The notes under the pieces: generated by a model
What the model was told of the DNA's origin: nothing
Seen by the model: only the letters and a program-made list of their open reading frames with translations
Databases searched by the model: none
From: Granulibacter bethesdensis
GTDB taxonomy: Bacteria > Pseudomonadota > Alphaproteobacteria > Acetobacterales > Acetobacteraceae
Reading direction: 5' to 3'
Length of the DNA: 64,000 nt
Assembly: GCF_001889545.1 (NCBI RefSeq)
Contig: NZ_CP018194.1
Coordinates: forward strand, 2,057,501-2,121,500
Shown: positions 35,011 to 44,710 of the stretch, in pieces
Numbering within the stretch: the first letter of the stretch is position 1
How the letters are laid out: the number at the start of each line of letters is the position of its first letter
Program-made: the position numbers and the translations under genes

Positions 35011-38000
35011 ATGACACAAAGACCGCTCCCTGAATCGCCGGAAGGCAGCCCCTGGATTTCCCGCCAGCGGATTGTCCGCATCCGCCGGGATTATAATCGC
35101 TGGGTCGCCGATGAAACGCTGGAAGATTATGCGCTGCGCTTTACAGCAAGGCGCGCCCGGCGCTGGAGCGGCCTGCGCATTGCCAATACCGCGCTCAGTG
35201 CTATCTCCTTCCTCGCCCTGGAGGCCATTGGCGGCACGATCACGGTCGGATACGGCTTCACCAATGCCGTCAGCGCCATTTTCGCGGTCGGCCTGCTGAT
35301 TTTCCTGGCCGGACTGCCAATCAGCCTGCAGGCAGCCCGGGCCGGGGTCGATATCGATCTGCTCACCCGTGGCGCAGGGTTCGGCTATATCGGCTCCACC
35401 ATCACCTCGCTGATCTATGCCAGTTTTACCTTCCTGTTCTTTGCACTGGAAAGCGTCATTCTGGCCTCGATGCTGAAAATCTGCTTCGGCATTCCGCTGT
35501 ATGCGGCCTATCTGATCTGCTCCGTCATCGTGATCCCGGTGGTGGCACGCGGTATTTCCGCCATCAACCGGGTCCAGCTCTGGACACAGCCTTTATGGCT
35601 GTTACTGCATTGTCCCCCTTTCATCGCCATTGCGCTCAACGGCCGCGACATTCTGGGTCTCTGGAGTGGTTTTGAGGGAATTTCACCGCTCTCCCACATG
35701 GCCAACGGCACAGGATTTGACTGGCTGAGCTTTGGTGCCGCGGCCTCAATTATCATGTCCCTGATTACGCAGATCGGAGAACAAGTCGATTATCTGCGCT
35801 TTATCCCGGCAGAGACACGCGAACAGCACAGGCTGCGCTGGACGCTGACGGTGCTGGCAGGCGGGGCCGGATGGATTTTCCCCGGCATGCTGAAAATGCT
35901 GGCGGGGTCATTTCTGGCGGTGTTCGCCATCCATGCCGGCATTCCCGCCATGGAAGCCATTCAGCCAGCCTGGATGTACCGGATCGCTTTCGGCTCGCTG
36001 GGCCTGCATCCGGCAGCCGCACTGTTTCTGGCGGCGCTGTTCGTGTTCATCTCCCAGTTCAAGATCAACGTGACCAATGCCTATGCAGGCTCCATCGCAT
36101 GGTCGAATTTCTTTTCCCGCCTGACCCATGCTCATCCGGGACGGGTGGTATGGCTGATCTTCAACATTGCCATTGCGCTGGCATTGATGGAGCTGGGTGT
36201 ATTTCAGGCCATCGAAGCCACGCTGCATAATTACTCCAGCATCGCCGCCGCCTGGATGGGGGCTCTGGTTTCCGATCTGACGATCAACCGGGCATTGGGA
36301 CTGGCTCCTCGACAGATCGAGTTCAAACGCGCCCATCTGCCGGACGTTAATCCGGTCGGAGTTGGCGCCATGCTGACTGCCATTACAGTTTCTCTCTGCG
36401 CTCAGGCCGGGTGGTTCGGCGTGGCGGCTGGGGTGTTCTCACCCTTTCTCGGCTTTGCAACCGCGTTTGTGACAGCGCCTGTGATCGCATGGGCAACAGG
36501 AGGTAAAACCTATCTGGCGCGCAAGGCCCGACGGAGCTGGGCGCATCTCCAAAGCCTGCATTGCGTGGTCTGCGAAAATGACTTTGAACCGGAGGATTCG
36601 GCCTATTGCCCCGCTTATGGCGGCGCGATCTGTTCGTTGTGCTGCTCCCTCGACGCACGCTGCGATGATCTCTGCAAGAAACCGGAGACAAGGCTGTCAG
36701 TGCAGTGGCACCGCATCCAACAATGGCTTACCCCCACCCGCCTGCAACCTGTGCTGGACAGTCTGGGAGGACGCTACTGCATTGTCTTTGCGATGCTGGG
36801 AGGCAGCACCGGCCTGATGCTGCTGGGGATTTATCACCAGACTGTTTCCGGCGCGACCCGGACGGACCCCCTGTTACGCAGTGCTTTCTGGCAGGCATGG
36901 TGCGTCATGCTGTTGATTTCCGGCATTGCCGCGTGGCTGCTGGTTCTGGCGCTTCAAAGCCGGCGCGTCGCACGGGAGGAAAGCCGCCGTCAGACCGCAC
37001 TGCTGATGAACGAGATCCGCGCCCATCGCCGCACCGACGCCAAGCTGCAGAAAGCAAAGGAAGCTGCGGAATCCGCCAACCTCGCCAAAAGCCGTTTCGT
37101 CGTCGGGGCCAGTCATGAACTGCGTTCCCCCCTGAATGCGATTCTCGGCTATGCGCAGTTGATGGATGGGGATGAAACCCTGCCCCCCAAATGGAAGCGC
37201 GCCATCGGCATCATGCGCCGCAGCGGAGAACATCTGGCCGGTCTGATCGAGGGATTACTGGATATCTCGAAAATCGAGGCCGGACGGATCGATGTGGCCC
37301 GCGATGCCGTCAGGCTCGGTGATTTTCTGGACCAGATTGTCAGCATGTTCCGCATTCAGGCGGAAGCGAAAGGCATCGACTTCATCTTCGACCGCCCGGA
37401 AACACTGCCCGCCCAGGTCTATACCGATGAACGCAGATTGCGGCAGATTCTGATCAATCTGCTGTCCAATGCAATCAAGTTCACGCGCTATGGACGGGTC
37501 ACATTCCGTGTGCGGTGGCGCAGCCAGATTGCCGATCTCGACATTACCGATACCGGAATCGGCATTGACGGGCAGGAACTGGAACGGATTTTCGAGCCGT
37601 TCCACCGCACATCCGGAGCCCTGCATGCCAGCATGCCCGGAATCGGGCTGGGGCTGACGATTACCAAACTGCTGGTGCAGATTCTGGGCGGCGACATCAC
37701 CGTGCAGTCAAAGCTGGGCGAAGGCAGTACGTTCCGCATCCGCCTGATGCTTTCCGAAGTGCGGCAGAGTACGGAACCGGCGCTGGAGGCGCCTCAATCC
37801 ACATCCACCGCGCTTGCCTCAACGCTACGTGCGGGCCTGACGGCGATCATCACCGATGATGACCCGGTTCATCGTGATATGATGAGCGATATTCTGGCAC
37901 CGCTGGGAATCACCGCGATGCATGCTGTCAACGGTCAGGCCTGTCTTGATCTGGCCGAAGAGCAAAGGCGCGCCGGCAATGTGATTGCCCTGTTCCTGCT

Positions 38001-38517
38001 TGACATCCAGATGCCTGGCCTGAATGGATGGGAAGTCGCCCGTTATTTGCGTGAAGCGGGTTTCAGTGAAGCAACCATTCTGATCATCTCCGCCAATTCT
38101 GGCGCCATCAGCGGCGGCAGCATGGCTGGTGATCATCATGACGGTCTGCTGAGCAAGCCGGTCGATATCAGCCTGCTGTATGCGTTTCTGCATCAACGCC
38201 TGAAACTGCAAACAAAAACGCCGCTCATAACCCAGCCATTACCGGTGATTCCTCCTCCTGCCCAGCCGCAGGATCAGGGTCTGACCACACTGGATACCAA
38301 ACAGCGTGAGGAATTGCGCCAGCTTCTCACCATCGGATACATGCGCGGCCTGCGCGACAAAATGGAGGATATCGCCACGACCCACCCGGATACCCGCACC
38401 GACATCGACCGGCTGCGTCATCTGGCGGATCAGTTCGATCTCAGCGGCCTGTCAGCCCTGCTGGATCATGCCCCGGCAGGATCGTCCCCTCTTCTTTCAG
38501 ACAGCAACGCTCCATGA
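35011..38517 (+). CDS. NCS1 permease-histidine kinase-receiver fusion (putative transporter-sensor)
   Basis: About 1168 aa. Residues 1-500 resemble an NCS1 (cytosine/allantoin) permease with about 12 membrane segments, e.g. GGTITVGYGFTNAVSAIFAVG and FGYIGSTITSLIYASFTFLF. Residues 517-556 hold eight cysteines (CVVC, YCP, CSLCC, RC, LCK), probably a metal-binding link. Two more hydrophobic segments precede a kinase core: HisKA with His702 in GASHELRSPLNAILG, N box NLLSNAIKF, DTGIGI and GIGLGLTITK. A receiver domain follows with Asp998 in FLLDIQMPG, then a helical tail. The start is uncertain: an upstream ATG at 34894 lies in the palindrome. It probably senses an amide or related nitrogen compound. 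The stop overlaps the regulator start. Confidence 0.88.
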   Translation: MTQRPLPESPEGSPWISRQRIVRIRRDYNRWVADETLEDYALRFTARRARRWSGLRIANTALSAISFLALEAIGGTITVGYGFTNAVSAIFAVGLLIFLAGLPISLQAARAGVDIDLLTRGAGFGYIGSTITSLIYASFTFLFFALESVILASMLKICFGIPLYAAYLICSVIVIPVVARGISAINRVQLWTQPLWLLLHCPPFIAIALNGRDILGLWSGFEGISPLSHMANGTGFDWLSFGAAASIIMSLITQIGEQVDYLRFIPAETREQHRLRWTLTVLAGGAGWIFPGMLKMLAGSFLAVFAIHAGIPAMEAIQPAWMYRIAFGSLGLHPAAALFLAALFVFISQFKINVTNAYAGSIAWSNFFSRLTHAHPGRVVWLIFNIAIALALMELGVFQAIEATLHNYSSIAAAWMGALVSDLTINRALGLAPRQIEFKRAHLPDVNPVGVGAMLTAITVSLCAQAGWFGVAAGVFSPFLGFATAFVTAPVIAWATGGKTYLARKARRSWAHLQSLHCVVCENDFEPEDSAYCPAYGGAICSLCCSLDARCDDLCKKPETRLSVQWHRIQQWLTPTRLQPVLDSLGGRYCIVFAMLGGSTGLMLLGIYHQTVSGATRTDPLLRSAFWQAWCVMLLISGIAAWLLVLALQSRRVAREESRRQTALLMNEIRAHRRTDAKLQKAKEAAESANLAKSRFVVGASHELRSPLNAILGYAQLMDGDETLPPKWKRAIGIMRRSGEHLAGLIEGLLDISKIEAGRIDVARDAVRLGDFLDQIVSMFRIQAEAKGIDFIFDRPETLPAQVYTDERRLRQILINLLSNAIKFTRYGRVTFRVRWRSQIADLDITDTGIGIDGQELERIFEPFHRTSGALHASMPGIGLGLTITKLLVQILGGDITVQSKLGEGSTFRIRLMLSEVRQSTEPALEAPQSTSTALASTLRAGLTAIITDDDPVHRDMMSDILAPLGITAMHAVNGQACLDLAEEQRRAGNVIALFLLDIQMPGLNGWEVARYLREAGFSEATILIISANSGAISGGSMAGDHHDGLLSKPVDISLLYAFLHQRLKLQTKTPLITQPLPVIPPPAQPQDQGLTTLDTKQREELRQLLTIGYMRGLRDKMEDIATTHPDTRTDIDRLRHLADQFDLSGLSALLDHAPAGSSPLLSDSNAP

Positions 38518-39434
38518 CACCACGCGACATCGTCCTGCTGGTCGATGATACACCAGGCAGTCTCTCAGTCCTGCATGATGCGCTGGATATGGCCGGCTAT
38601 ACCGTTCTGGTTGCACAATCCGGTCAGGCTGCCCTGACGCTGATGGAACAGGTCACACCCGATATCATTCTGCTGGATGCCGTCATGCCGGGCCTGGATG
38701 GGTTTGAAACCTGCCGCCGCCTGAAACAGCATCCAACCCATGCCATCATCCCCGTGATTTTCATGACCGGGCTGACCGATACCAAACATGTGGTGCAGGC
38801 TCTGCAATGCGGCGGGGTAGATTATGTAACCAAACCTGTCTCACCGGAACAGGTGCTGGCCCGCATTACCGTACATCTCGGCAATGCCCGTCTGATGCAG
38901 AGTGCCCATGTCGCACTTGATCGTGCCGGGCGCTATCTGTTTGCCGTCGATGCCAGCGGACATATTGCATGGAGCACCCCACAGGCGGCTCTTCTGCTGG
39001 GTGCTTCGGATGGCAGGCCGGTCCTGCCTGCGTTTCTGCTGCCCTGGATCACCGAATGCGCCAGCGGCGAAGCGATGACCGGCAGCCGCCGGGTTGTTGC
39101 GGAAAACCGGCTTTCTCCTGAAGGCACCGGATCGCGGGAGGTAGAGATCGTATTCTTCGGCACTTCCCGCGATGACGAGATCCTGATGCGTCTGATCATC
39201 AACGATCCAGCCGAGGAGCAGACCATCCTGCGTCAGCGTCTGCCCGTAACCGCACGGGAGGCTGAAGTTCTGCTATGGATCGGTCGGGGCAAGCAGAACC
39301 GCGACATTGCCGACATTCTGGGCCTGAGTCCGCGCACCGTGAACAAGCATCTGGAACAGATCTACACCAAGATCGGGGTCGAAAACCGGGCCGCAGCCGC
39401 AGCCGTTGTCATGAAATTGCTGGCCTCCCGCTGA
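38514..39434 (+). CDS. LuxR-type response regulator coupled to the permease-kinase
   Basis: 306 aa. Receiver domain 1-120 with acidic pair VDD (about 10-12), phospho-acceptor Asp55 in IILLDAVMPGLDG and Lys in DYVTKPVSP; a PAS-like middle part (LFAVDASGHIAWSTPQAALLLG); and a C-terminal LuxR helix-turn-helix (LPVTAREAEVLLWIGRGKQNRDIADILGLSPRTVNKHLEQIYTKIG). The ATGA overlap with the kinase gene supports a cognate pair. Its targets are probably urtABCDE-fmdAB and amiE, which flank it. Confidence 0.9.
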   Translation: MTPRDIVLLVDDTPGSLSVLHDALDMAGYTVLVAQSGQAALTLMEQVTPDIILLDAVMPGLDGFETCRRLKQHPTHAIIPVIFMTGLTDTKHVVQALQCGGVDYVTKPVSPEQVLARITVHLGNARLMQSAHVALDRAGRYLFAVDASGHIAWSTPQAALLLGASDGRPVLPAFLLPWITECASGEAMTGSRRVVAENRLSPEGTGSREVEIVFFGTSRDDEILMRLIINDPAEEQTILRQRLPVTAREAEVLLWIGRGKQNRDIADILGLSPRTVNKHLEQIYTKIGVENRAAAAAVVMKLLASR

Positions 39435-39547
39435 CGATTTTTTATTTTTCCAAAACCGGCCGAGATCAATAAGCAGAATAACGTATCCCCTCCCGTTAAA
39501 CAGCGGGGCAGCATGCATTATCACATTCTGTCGCGGGGAACAGGCTC

Positions 39548-40579
39548 ATGATGCATGGTGATATTTCCAGCTCTGCCGATACGGTTGGCGTCGCTGTCGT
39601 CAATTACAAAATGCCGCGCCTGCATACGATCGAGGACGTGCACCGCAATGCCCATACCATTGCCGAGATGATCATCGGCATGAAAGCCGGCCTGCCGGGG
39701 ATGGATCTGGTGATTTTCCCGGAATACAGTACCCACGGCATCATGTATGATGAGGCCGAAATGATGGAAACTGCTGTTTCCATCCCCGGACCGGAGACCG
39801 ATATTCTGGCCGATGCCTGCCGCCGGGCCAAGGTGTGGGGCGTGTTCTCCCTGACCGGCGAGCGGCATGAACAGCATCCGGAAAAACGGCCCTACAACAC
39901 CCTGATCCTGATCGACGATACCGGAAAAATCGTTCAGAAATACCGCAAGATCATTCCATGGACACCGATCGAAGGCTGGTATCCTGGCGATCAGACCTAC
40001 GTGTCTGAGGGTCCGAAAGGGATGAAGATCAGCCTCATCATCTGCGATGACGGCAATTATCCTGAAATCTGGCGTGACTGCGCCATGCGTGGGGCAGAGC
40101 TGATCGTACGCTGTCAGGGCTATATGTATCCCGCGAAAGAACAGCAGATATTGATGGCTAAAGCGATGGCATGGGCCAATAACGTCTATGTGGCCGTGGC
40201 CAATGCGGCTGGATTTGACGGGGTCTATTCCTATTTCGGCCATTCCGCGATCATCGGTTTCGACGGACGCACCCTGGGTGAATGCGGGACGGAGGAAAAC
40301 GGCATCCAGTATGCCCAGCTCTCCAAAGCTCTGATCCGCGACGCCCGCAGGAACGGGCAGTCGCAGAACCATCTCTACAAGCTGCTGCACCGCGGCTATA
40401 CCGGCACCATTGCTTCCCGAGAAAATAGCAGCGGCAAGGCGGAATGCCCCTATTCCTTCTACCGTGACTGGATCACCGATCCTGAAGGCACCCGCGCCAA
40501 AGTCGAGGCCCTGACCCGCAGTGAACCCGGTGTTGCTGATTGCCCGGTTGCCGGTGTGCCGACACCGACAGGTTCATAA
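39548..40579 (+). CDS. amiE: Aliphatic amidase AmiE (nitrilase superfamily)
   Basis: 343-aa acylamide amidohydrolase producing ammonia and a short carboxylic acid, e.g. from acetamide or propionamide. The sequence follows Pseudomonas AmiE nearly residue for residue at the N-terminus ([21 protein letters not shown]), and the catalytic triad keeps the same numbering: Glu59 (FPEYS), Lys134 (KYRKIIPW), Cys166 ([10 protein letters not shown]). It lies downstream of the sensor pair; FmdA, in the other operon, is an unrelated fold acting on overlapping substrates. ATG 39548 or 39551 could be used. No terminator-like hairpin with T-run follows. Confidence 0.96.
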   Translation: MMHGDISSSADTVGVAVVNYKMPRLHTIEDVHRNAHTIAEMIIGMKAGLPGMDLVIFPEYSTHGIMYDEAEMMETAVSIPGPETDILADACRRAKVWGVFSLTGERHEQHPEKRPYNTLILIDDTGKIVQKYRKIIPWTPIEGWYPGDQTYVSEGPKGMKISLIICDDGNYPEIWRDCAMRGAELIVRCQGYMYPAKEQQILMAKAMAWANNVYVAVANAAGFDGVYSYFGHSAIIGFDGRTLGECGTEENGIQYAQLSKALIRDARRNGQSQNHLYKLLHRGYTGTIASRENSSGKAECPYSFYRDWITDPEGTRAKVEALTRSEPGVADCPVAGVPTPTGS

Positions 40580-40583
40580 TTTT

Positions 40584-41075
40584 TTACCGCACAGCAGGCG
40601 GTCTGATCACGGTCAGCATGACAAGCATGACTTCCGCGACAATGGCGATGCCAATCGGAAGCCAGACCATCCAGCCACTGAGCCATGCTCCGGCTGCATA
40701 AAGCGGTATGATCACCAGTGTCAGGACCAGACCGCCTGCATGCCGGAGCCGAAGGGCAAGGCCTGACAAAATCAGGCAGGCCCCCGGAATGGATTTTATG
40801 GCCACATCCCATGGATGGAGCCGGATAAACCCGTTGCCTAGCGGCCCTTGCTGACCAATCCCCGTTGGCAGCATCACCTCCAGCAGCCAATGCGTGATGT
40901 CCGCGGCATCACGCAGGCTGTCCAGCACCAGCGTCGCCAGCAGGATCAGAACCAATGGCAGCAATGCCAGCGCCGCCGCGCATAATGCGGCAACGATGCC
41001 TGCCCATCCCAATCCCGCCCCCAATCCTGCTCTCACCCTCGCGCAAAAAACGTGCCTCATTCCCGTGCTATCCAT
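40584..41075 (-). CDS. Hypothetical membrane protein (163 aa)
   Basis: Not recognised. It has four or five hydrophobic segments (for example WAGIVAALCAAALALLPLVLILLATL, SIPGACLILSGLALRL, VLTLVIIPLYAAGAWL and WMVWLPIGIAIVAEVMLVMLTVI) and one soluble loop with ITHWLLEVMLPTGIGQQG. ATG 41075 or 41060 could start it. It converges with amiE and is divergent from a LysR regulator gene across 81 bases, so it may be under that regulator. Composition matches the chromosome. Confidence 0.6.
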   Translation of the reverse strand: MDSTGMRHVFCARVRAGLGAGLGWAGIVAALCAAALALLPLVLILLATLVLDSLRDAADITHWLLEVMLPTGIGQQGPLGNGFIRLHPWDVAIKSIPGACLILSGLALRLRHAGGLVLTLVIIPLYAAGAWLSGWMVWLPIGIAIVAEVMLVMLTVIRPPAVR

Positions 41076-41156
41076 CCAACCGCCCGGCAGAGGGCATGCT
41101 TGTCAAAACAGATGCCGGACCCGAATAATACCGGTGACTGATGACGGGACATATCA

Positions 41157-42056
41157 ATGCTCGATGTGCTGCGGGCAATGCGGGTTTTTCTCCGGGTTGC
41201 CGAACTGGGCTCGTTTTCCGCGGCAGCGCGGGCGATCAACATGTCCCAGCCGATGATCTCCCGGCAAATCGGCATGCTGGAGGATCATTTCGGCACGCAA
41301 CTGGTGCAGCGCTCCACCCGGCACCTGCATCTGACCGAGGAAGGCGAGGCCCTGCGGGAGCATGCACGCCGCATCATCGACCAGTTGGAAGCCGCTGAGG
41401 AAGCGATCGGCCGAGGTGCCAGACCACCTTCCGGACGAGTGCGTATCAGCACCCCGACTGCATTTGGTCTGTATCTGTCCGGTCAGATGGCCGCCTTTCA
41501 TCAGCTGTACCCCGATATCGATGTTGCCCTGAGGCTGAGCGACGAAACCGTCAATCTGATCGAGGATGGACTCGATCTGGCGCTGTATGTCGGCGGCGTG
41601 CCTGAAACTTCCATGATCGTCCGGAAGATTGGCAGTGCGCGGCGCCTGCTGGTTGTCGCCCCTTGCTATATGGCTGGACGGGCTGAACCTGCCTCTCCTG
41701 CGCAGTTGAAGGATTTCGACTGCCTGACCTATGCCGGGCCGGGCAGCGATAGCGCTTGGGCCTTCATCACGGGCGGCGTCTCCTCACCCCTGCCGGTCCA
41801 TAGCTGGTTTTCCAGCAGCAGCAGCGAGGCCACTCGTCGTGCCGCTCTGGCGGGGGCCGGTATTGCAGCCCTGCCCCATTACATGGTGGAGCAGGATCTT
41901 CAGGAGGGGCGACTGATCGAATTATTACCACAGGACCGGATGGAACCATTGGCCGTGTTTGTCGCCTACGCATCGACACGCCATCTGGCTCCGCGCTGTC
42001 GGGTGCTGATCGATTTCATTGCCCGCACCTTCAAAAACGCTCCGGGAACGATCTGA
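41157..42056 (+). CDS. LysR-family transcriptional regulator
   Basis: 299 aa. N-terminal winged helix (FLRVAELGSFSAAARAINMSQPMISRQIGMLEDHFGTQLVQRSTRHLHLTEEG spread over residues 8-62, a clear LysR helix-turn-helix) and a C-terminal periplasmic-binding-like effector domain beginning GRVRISTPTAFG, with LALYVGGVPETSMIVRKIG. The closest sub-type is the group regulating nearby small operons (e.g. LrhA/DmlR-like). A divergent membrane-protein gene lies across a short gap and is the likely target. Effector unknown. Confidence 0.9.
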   Translation: MLDVLRAMRVFLRVAELGSFSAAARAINMSQPMISRQIGMLEDHFGTQLVQRSTRHLHLTEEGEALREHARRIIDQLEAAEEAIGRGARPPSGRVRISTPTAFGLYLSGQMAAFHQLYPDIDVALRLSDETVNLIEDGLDLALYVGGVPETSMIVRKIGSARRLLVVAPCYMAGRAEPASPAQLKDFDCLTYAGPGSDSAWAFITGGVSSPLPVHSWFSSSSSEATRRAALAGAGIAALPHYMVEQDLQEGRLIELLPQDRMEPLAVFVAYASTRHLAPRCRVLIDFIARTFKNAPGTI

Positions 42057-42132
42057 TTTTATCCGTCATGTCTGTTTCTGACGATGAAACAGGCTCCGAC
42101 CAGCTTCAGTCTGCAAAGGACATTAGGCGCCC

Positions 42133-43578
42133 ATGTCTCGGAAAAACATGTCTCGGAAAACCATTCTGATTGCCGCTCCATTGATCATCGTCGCTGTCGG
42201 GGCCGGAGGCTACTGGTGGATACATCAGAAGGCGGAAACCCGACTTCTGGCAGAATTGCAGGCCTTTCAGAACAGACTCAGGCCTGACGGAAGCATGACC
42301 TATTCCAGTGCCGAACCGGCATTGTTGCAGCGGGGCGTCATCCTGCATGACGTGACACTGCACTATCAAACGCACCTCATCACGGCCCGCACGGTCTCGG
42401 CCCATGACGTGTCCGACAATACCATCGGACAGCTTGAGCTGGAGGATGTAACCGAAACAGAGCCTGAAGACCGGGCGACAGCAACCGCCAGACACGTGAC
42501 AGTCAAAGCGCTGATCATCCCCGATAAAGGGGAAGAAGAAGCGATAATGCCTGAAAAACTGCGCTTTGACCGATTGGATATGGCCGAATGGGAAGTGGTT
42601 TTCCTGCCCCGCCAGCCCCCCCACTCGGCCAAGGCCGATGATGGGGATGCAGATGGAAAAGAGCGTCCCGTCAAGGCCCGCTTCGAAAGCTTTACCATCG
42701 ACCACTGGGGGATGGGTCAGACCTCCGACCTTCGCTTCACGGGGCTGGAGGCCCTGATCCCGCAAGCAGGCCCGAAGGCACATCTGACAGTCCGGCAAAG
42801 CGCATTGACCGGGGCTGATCTGACCACCCTGATCGAGGGTGCCCGGCATGGTCACCCTCGATCCTCCCTTGGTCAGAATGTGGTCTTTGAAACCAGCGGC
42901 ATCAAACTGGAACAATCCTCTACTGCTTTTTCCTGCGGGCATGTCCGCTCCCAGGAAGCTCACTCCGGTGCCGGAGATGTGGATACGGATATGACCGTGG
43001 AGGATCTGACCATTCCGTCCGTTCAGGAGACCATTGCCCCGCTGACGCATACGGACATCCTGCAACAGCTTGGATATACAAGCCTGTCCGGTTCTTTTGC
43101 CATGCAAAGCCACTACACCGCAGGGAACCAGACATGGCAGCTCCGCTCGCTGCGGGCGGATATTCAGAAGGCAGGAACACTGACGATATCCGGGACGCTG
43201 GTCGGTTTACCGCCTGCAGCGCTCGATACCGGAGAACCGCTGGCTTTTCTGCCGGCCAGACTGTCTGCACTCAGTCTCACATGGAATGAGGCAGGACTGA
43301 CGAAAAATATCGTCACTCTGATCAGCCAGCAGCGCCAGGTAACACCGGAACAGGTACAGCAGGCAACGCTCCAGCAGATGGACATGCTGTCTCATGGTAT
43401 GCCGGCGAAAATCGTGCCGGTTCTGGACGCAGTGAAAGCATTTCTGCGCAATCCACATTTTCTGAGCCTTTCGGCGACGATGGATCCCCCGGCCCCACTC
43501 CTGTCCCTGCTCAACCCGAATGACAGCCTGCTGAACAGCATGACCATCAGCGCCACAGCCGATCCTGTCACACGATAA
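42133..43578 (+). CDS. Membrane-anchored periplasmic hypothetical protein (481 aa)
   Basis: Not recognised. A single N-terminal hydrophobic segment (ILIAAPLIIVAVGAGGYWWI, about 11-30) anchors a long extracytoplasmic part rich in beta strands and Thr/Asp, with repeated short units such as LTISGTLVGLPPAAL and DVTLHYQTHLITARTVSAHDVS. This reminds me of AsmA/DUF945-type proteins, but I cannot show a family motif. Tandem in-frame ATG codons at 42133 and 42148 give a start ambiguity of five codons. The next gene begins about 450 bases later. Confidence 0.65.
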   Translation: MSRKNMSRKTILIAAPLIIVAVGAGGYWWIHQKAETRLLAELQAFQNRLRPDGSMTYSSAEPALLQRGVILHDVTLHYQTHLITARTVSAHDVSDNTIGQLELEDVTETEPEDRATATARHVTVKALIIPDKGEEEAIMPEKLRFDRLDMAEWEVVFLPRQPPHSAKADDGDADGKERPVKARFESFTIDHWGMGQTSDLRFTGLEALIPQAGPKAHLTVRQSALTGADLTTLIEGARHGHPRSSLGQNVVFETSGIKLEQSSTAFSCGHVRSQEAHSGAGDVDTDMTVEDLTIPSVQETIAPLTHTDILQQLGYTSLSGSFAMQSHYTAGNQTWQLRSLRADIQKAGTLTISGTLVGLPPAALDTGEPLAFLPARLSALSLTWNEAGLTKNIVTLISQQRQVTPEQVQQATLQQMDMLSHGMPAKIVPVLDAVKAFLRNPHFLSLSATMDPPAPLLSLLNPNDSLLNSMTISATADPVTR

Positions 43579-44025
43579 TATCGCCTTATACATACTCTGA
43601 AATATCTTACAGGATTGTCATAAACTGGTCGGAAACAGAGTAAAATCTGACATAATTCGGCCTTTATTGCTGAACTGATTAACAGAACAGGCGTTAAGAT
43701 TTCGCAATCCACCGGCATTTATGGGATTGTATTCGCCATCATGGCAGACAGACGGCTATCTGTCCTGATTGTCACTTGAGAGAGACAGGTTCCGTTCATA
43801 CACTTGATCCATCGACTTCAGATGTCTTCCCCAACTGATAAACTGCGGGGCCGTGCAAGCGGCTCCGTTTTTTTGTCTGCCACAATAATGTAAAAAAACA
43901 CGCAGGAATGATGCCCTGCCGTGCGTGAAGGCCTGCAAAATCGTGCAGGATCGTGTATGATGGCTCCGGCAATATGACCTGCTTCGCCTGATCAGGGCGT
44001 TGAGACCGGAGCACCAGAAGAAACA
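43579..44025 (+). other. Intergenic region, 447 bases, before carD
   Basis: No protein gene is evident. It holds a perfect hairpin (GACAGA-CGGCTA-TCTGTC, 43747-43764), a strong terminator (43846-43874), a further inverted repeat CCTGCA/TGCAGG (43932-43949) and a TATGAT box (43956-43961) that could drive carD. See the sRNA finding. Confidence 0.45.
43846..43874 (+). terminator. Rho-independent terminator 268 bases after the preceding gene
   Basis: CGGGGCCG and CGGCTCCG pair over eight bases with one G-U, followed by seven T. It is too distant from the stop at 43578 to be a usual gene end, so it may terminate a small RNA. Confidence 0.75.
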
Positions 44026-44676
44026 ATGGCAGTCGTCGTTATCACCAAGGCTATGACCGATGAGGCGTTCGCCGCCACCGCCGCACAGAGCAGCCCTGCT
44101 GCCAAGCAGTTTAAAACCGGCGATGCGGTGGTCTATCCGGGCCATGGTGTAGGCCGTGTCGATCATGTCGGTATGCAGGATGTTGCAGGCCACAAGATCG
44201 AGATGATCCAGATCTCCTTCGCTGAAAACCAGATGACCATTCGCCTGCCCGCCGCCAAGGTGGCGACGACTGGCCTGCGCAAGCTGTCCAGCAAGGCCGA
44301 TGCGGAAAAAGCGATTGCCGCCCTGTCCGGCCGCCCCCGAATCAGCAAGGTAATGTGGTCCAAACGGGCACAGGAATATCAGGCACGGATCAACTCCGGC
44401 GATCTGATGGCACTGGCAGAGCTGCTGCGTGATCTACGCCGCAATGCAGGCAGTCAGGATGGCAGCTTCAGCGAGCGGCAGATTTTTGAAACCGCCCTTG
44501 ATCGCTTTGCCTCCGAGATTGCCACCGTGCGCGGTGAGGACAAGGCCGTTACCTCCCAGCAACTGATTGCACTGCTGATCAAAGCACAACCTGCGTCGGC
44601 TGCCGCCGCTGCCGAAAAAGCCGCTGCCAAGGAAAAAGCCGAAGCCAAGGATAAGGACGCCGACGCGGAAGACTGA
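44026..44676 (+). CDS. CarD/CdnL-family RNA polymerase-binding regulator
   Basis: 216 aa. The CarD domain begins KQFKTGDAVVYPGHGVGRVDHVG (about 25-48) and runs through MIQISFAENQMTIRLPAAKV; the helical DNA-binding part includes MWSKRAQEYQARINSGDLMALAELLRDL. CarD/CdnL proteins bind the RNA polymerase beta subunit and stabilise open complexes, often at rRNA promoters. The last 45 residues are an Ala/Lys/Glu-rich low-complexity tail. The 24-residue lead before the domain is also low in conservation. It is preceded by a long spacer with a plausible promoter. Confidence 0.93.
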   Translation: MAVVVITKAMTDEAFAATAAQSSPAAKQFKTGDAVVYPGHGVGRVDHVGMQDVAGHKIEMIQISFAENQMTIRLPAAKVATTGLRKLSSKADAEKAIAALSGRPRISKVMWSKRAQEYQARINSGDLMALAELLRDLRRNAGSQDGSFSERQIFETALDRFASEIATVRGEDKAVTSQQLIALLIKAQPASAAAAAEKAAAKEKAEAKDKDADAED

Positions 44677-44710
44677 TCTCCTCCGCATCCATCAGGTGCA
44701 TCAGACGGTT

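Noticed and set aside
40584-40600. Hairpin ACCGC/GCGGT after amiE as a terminator
   Set aside because: The T-run lies before the stem on the plus strand, so it does not fit a terminator for amiE, and the stem is only five bases and lies inside the converging gene.
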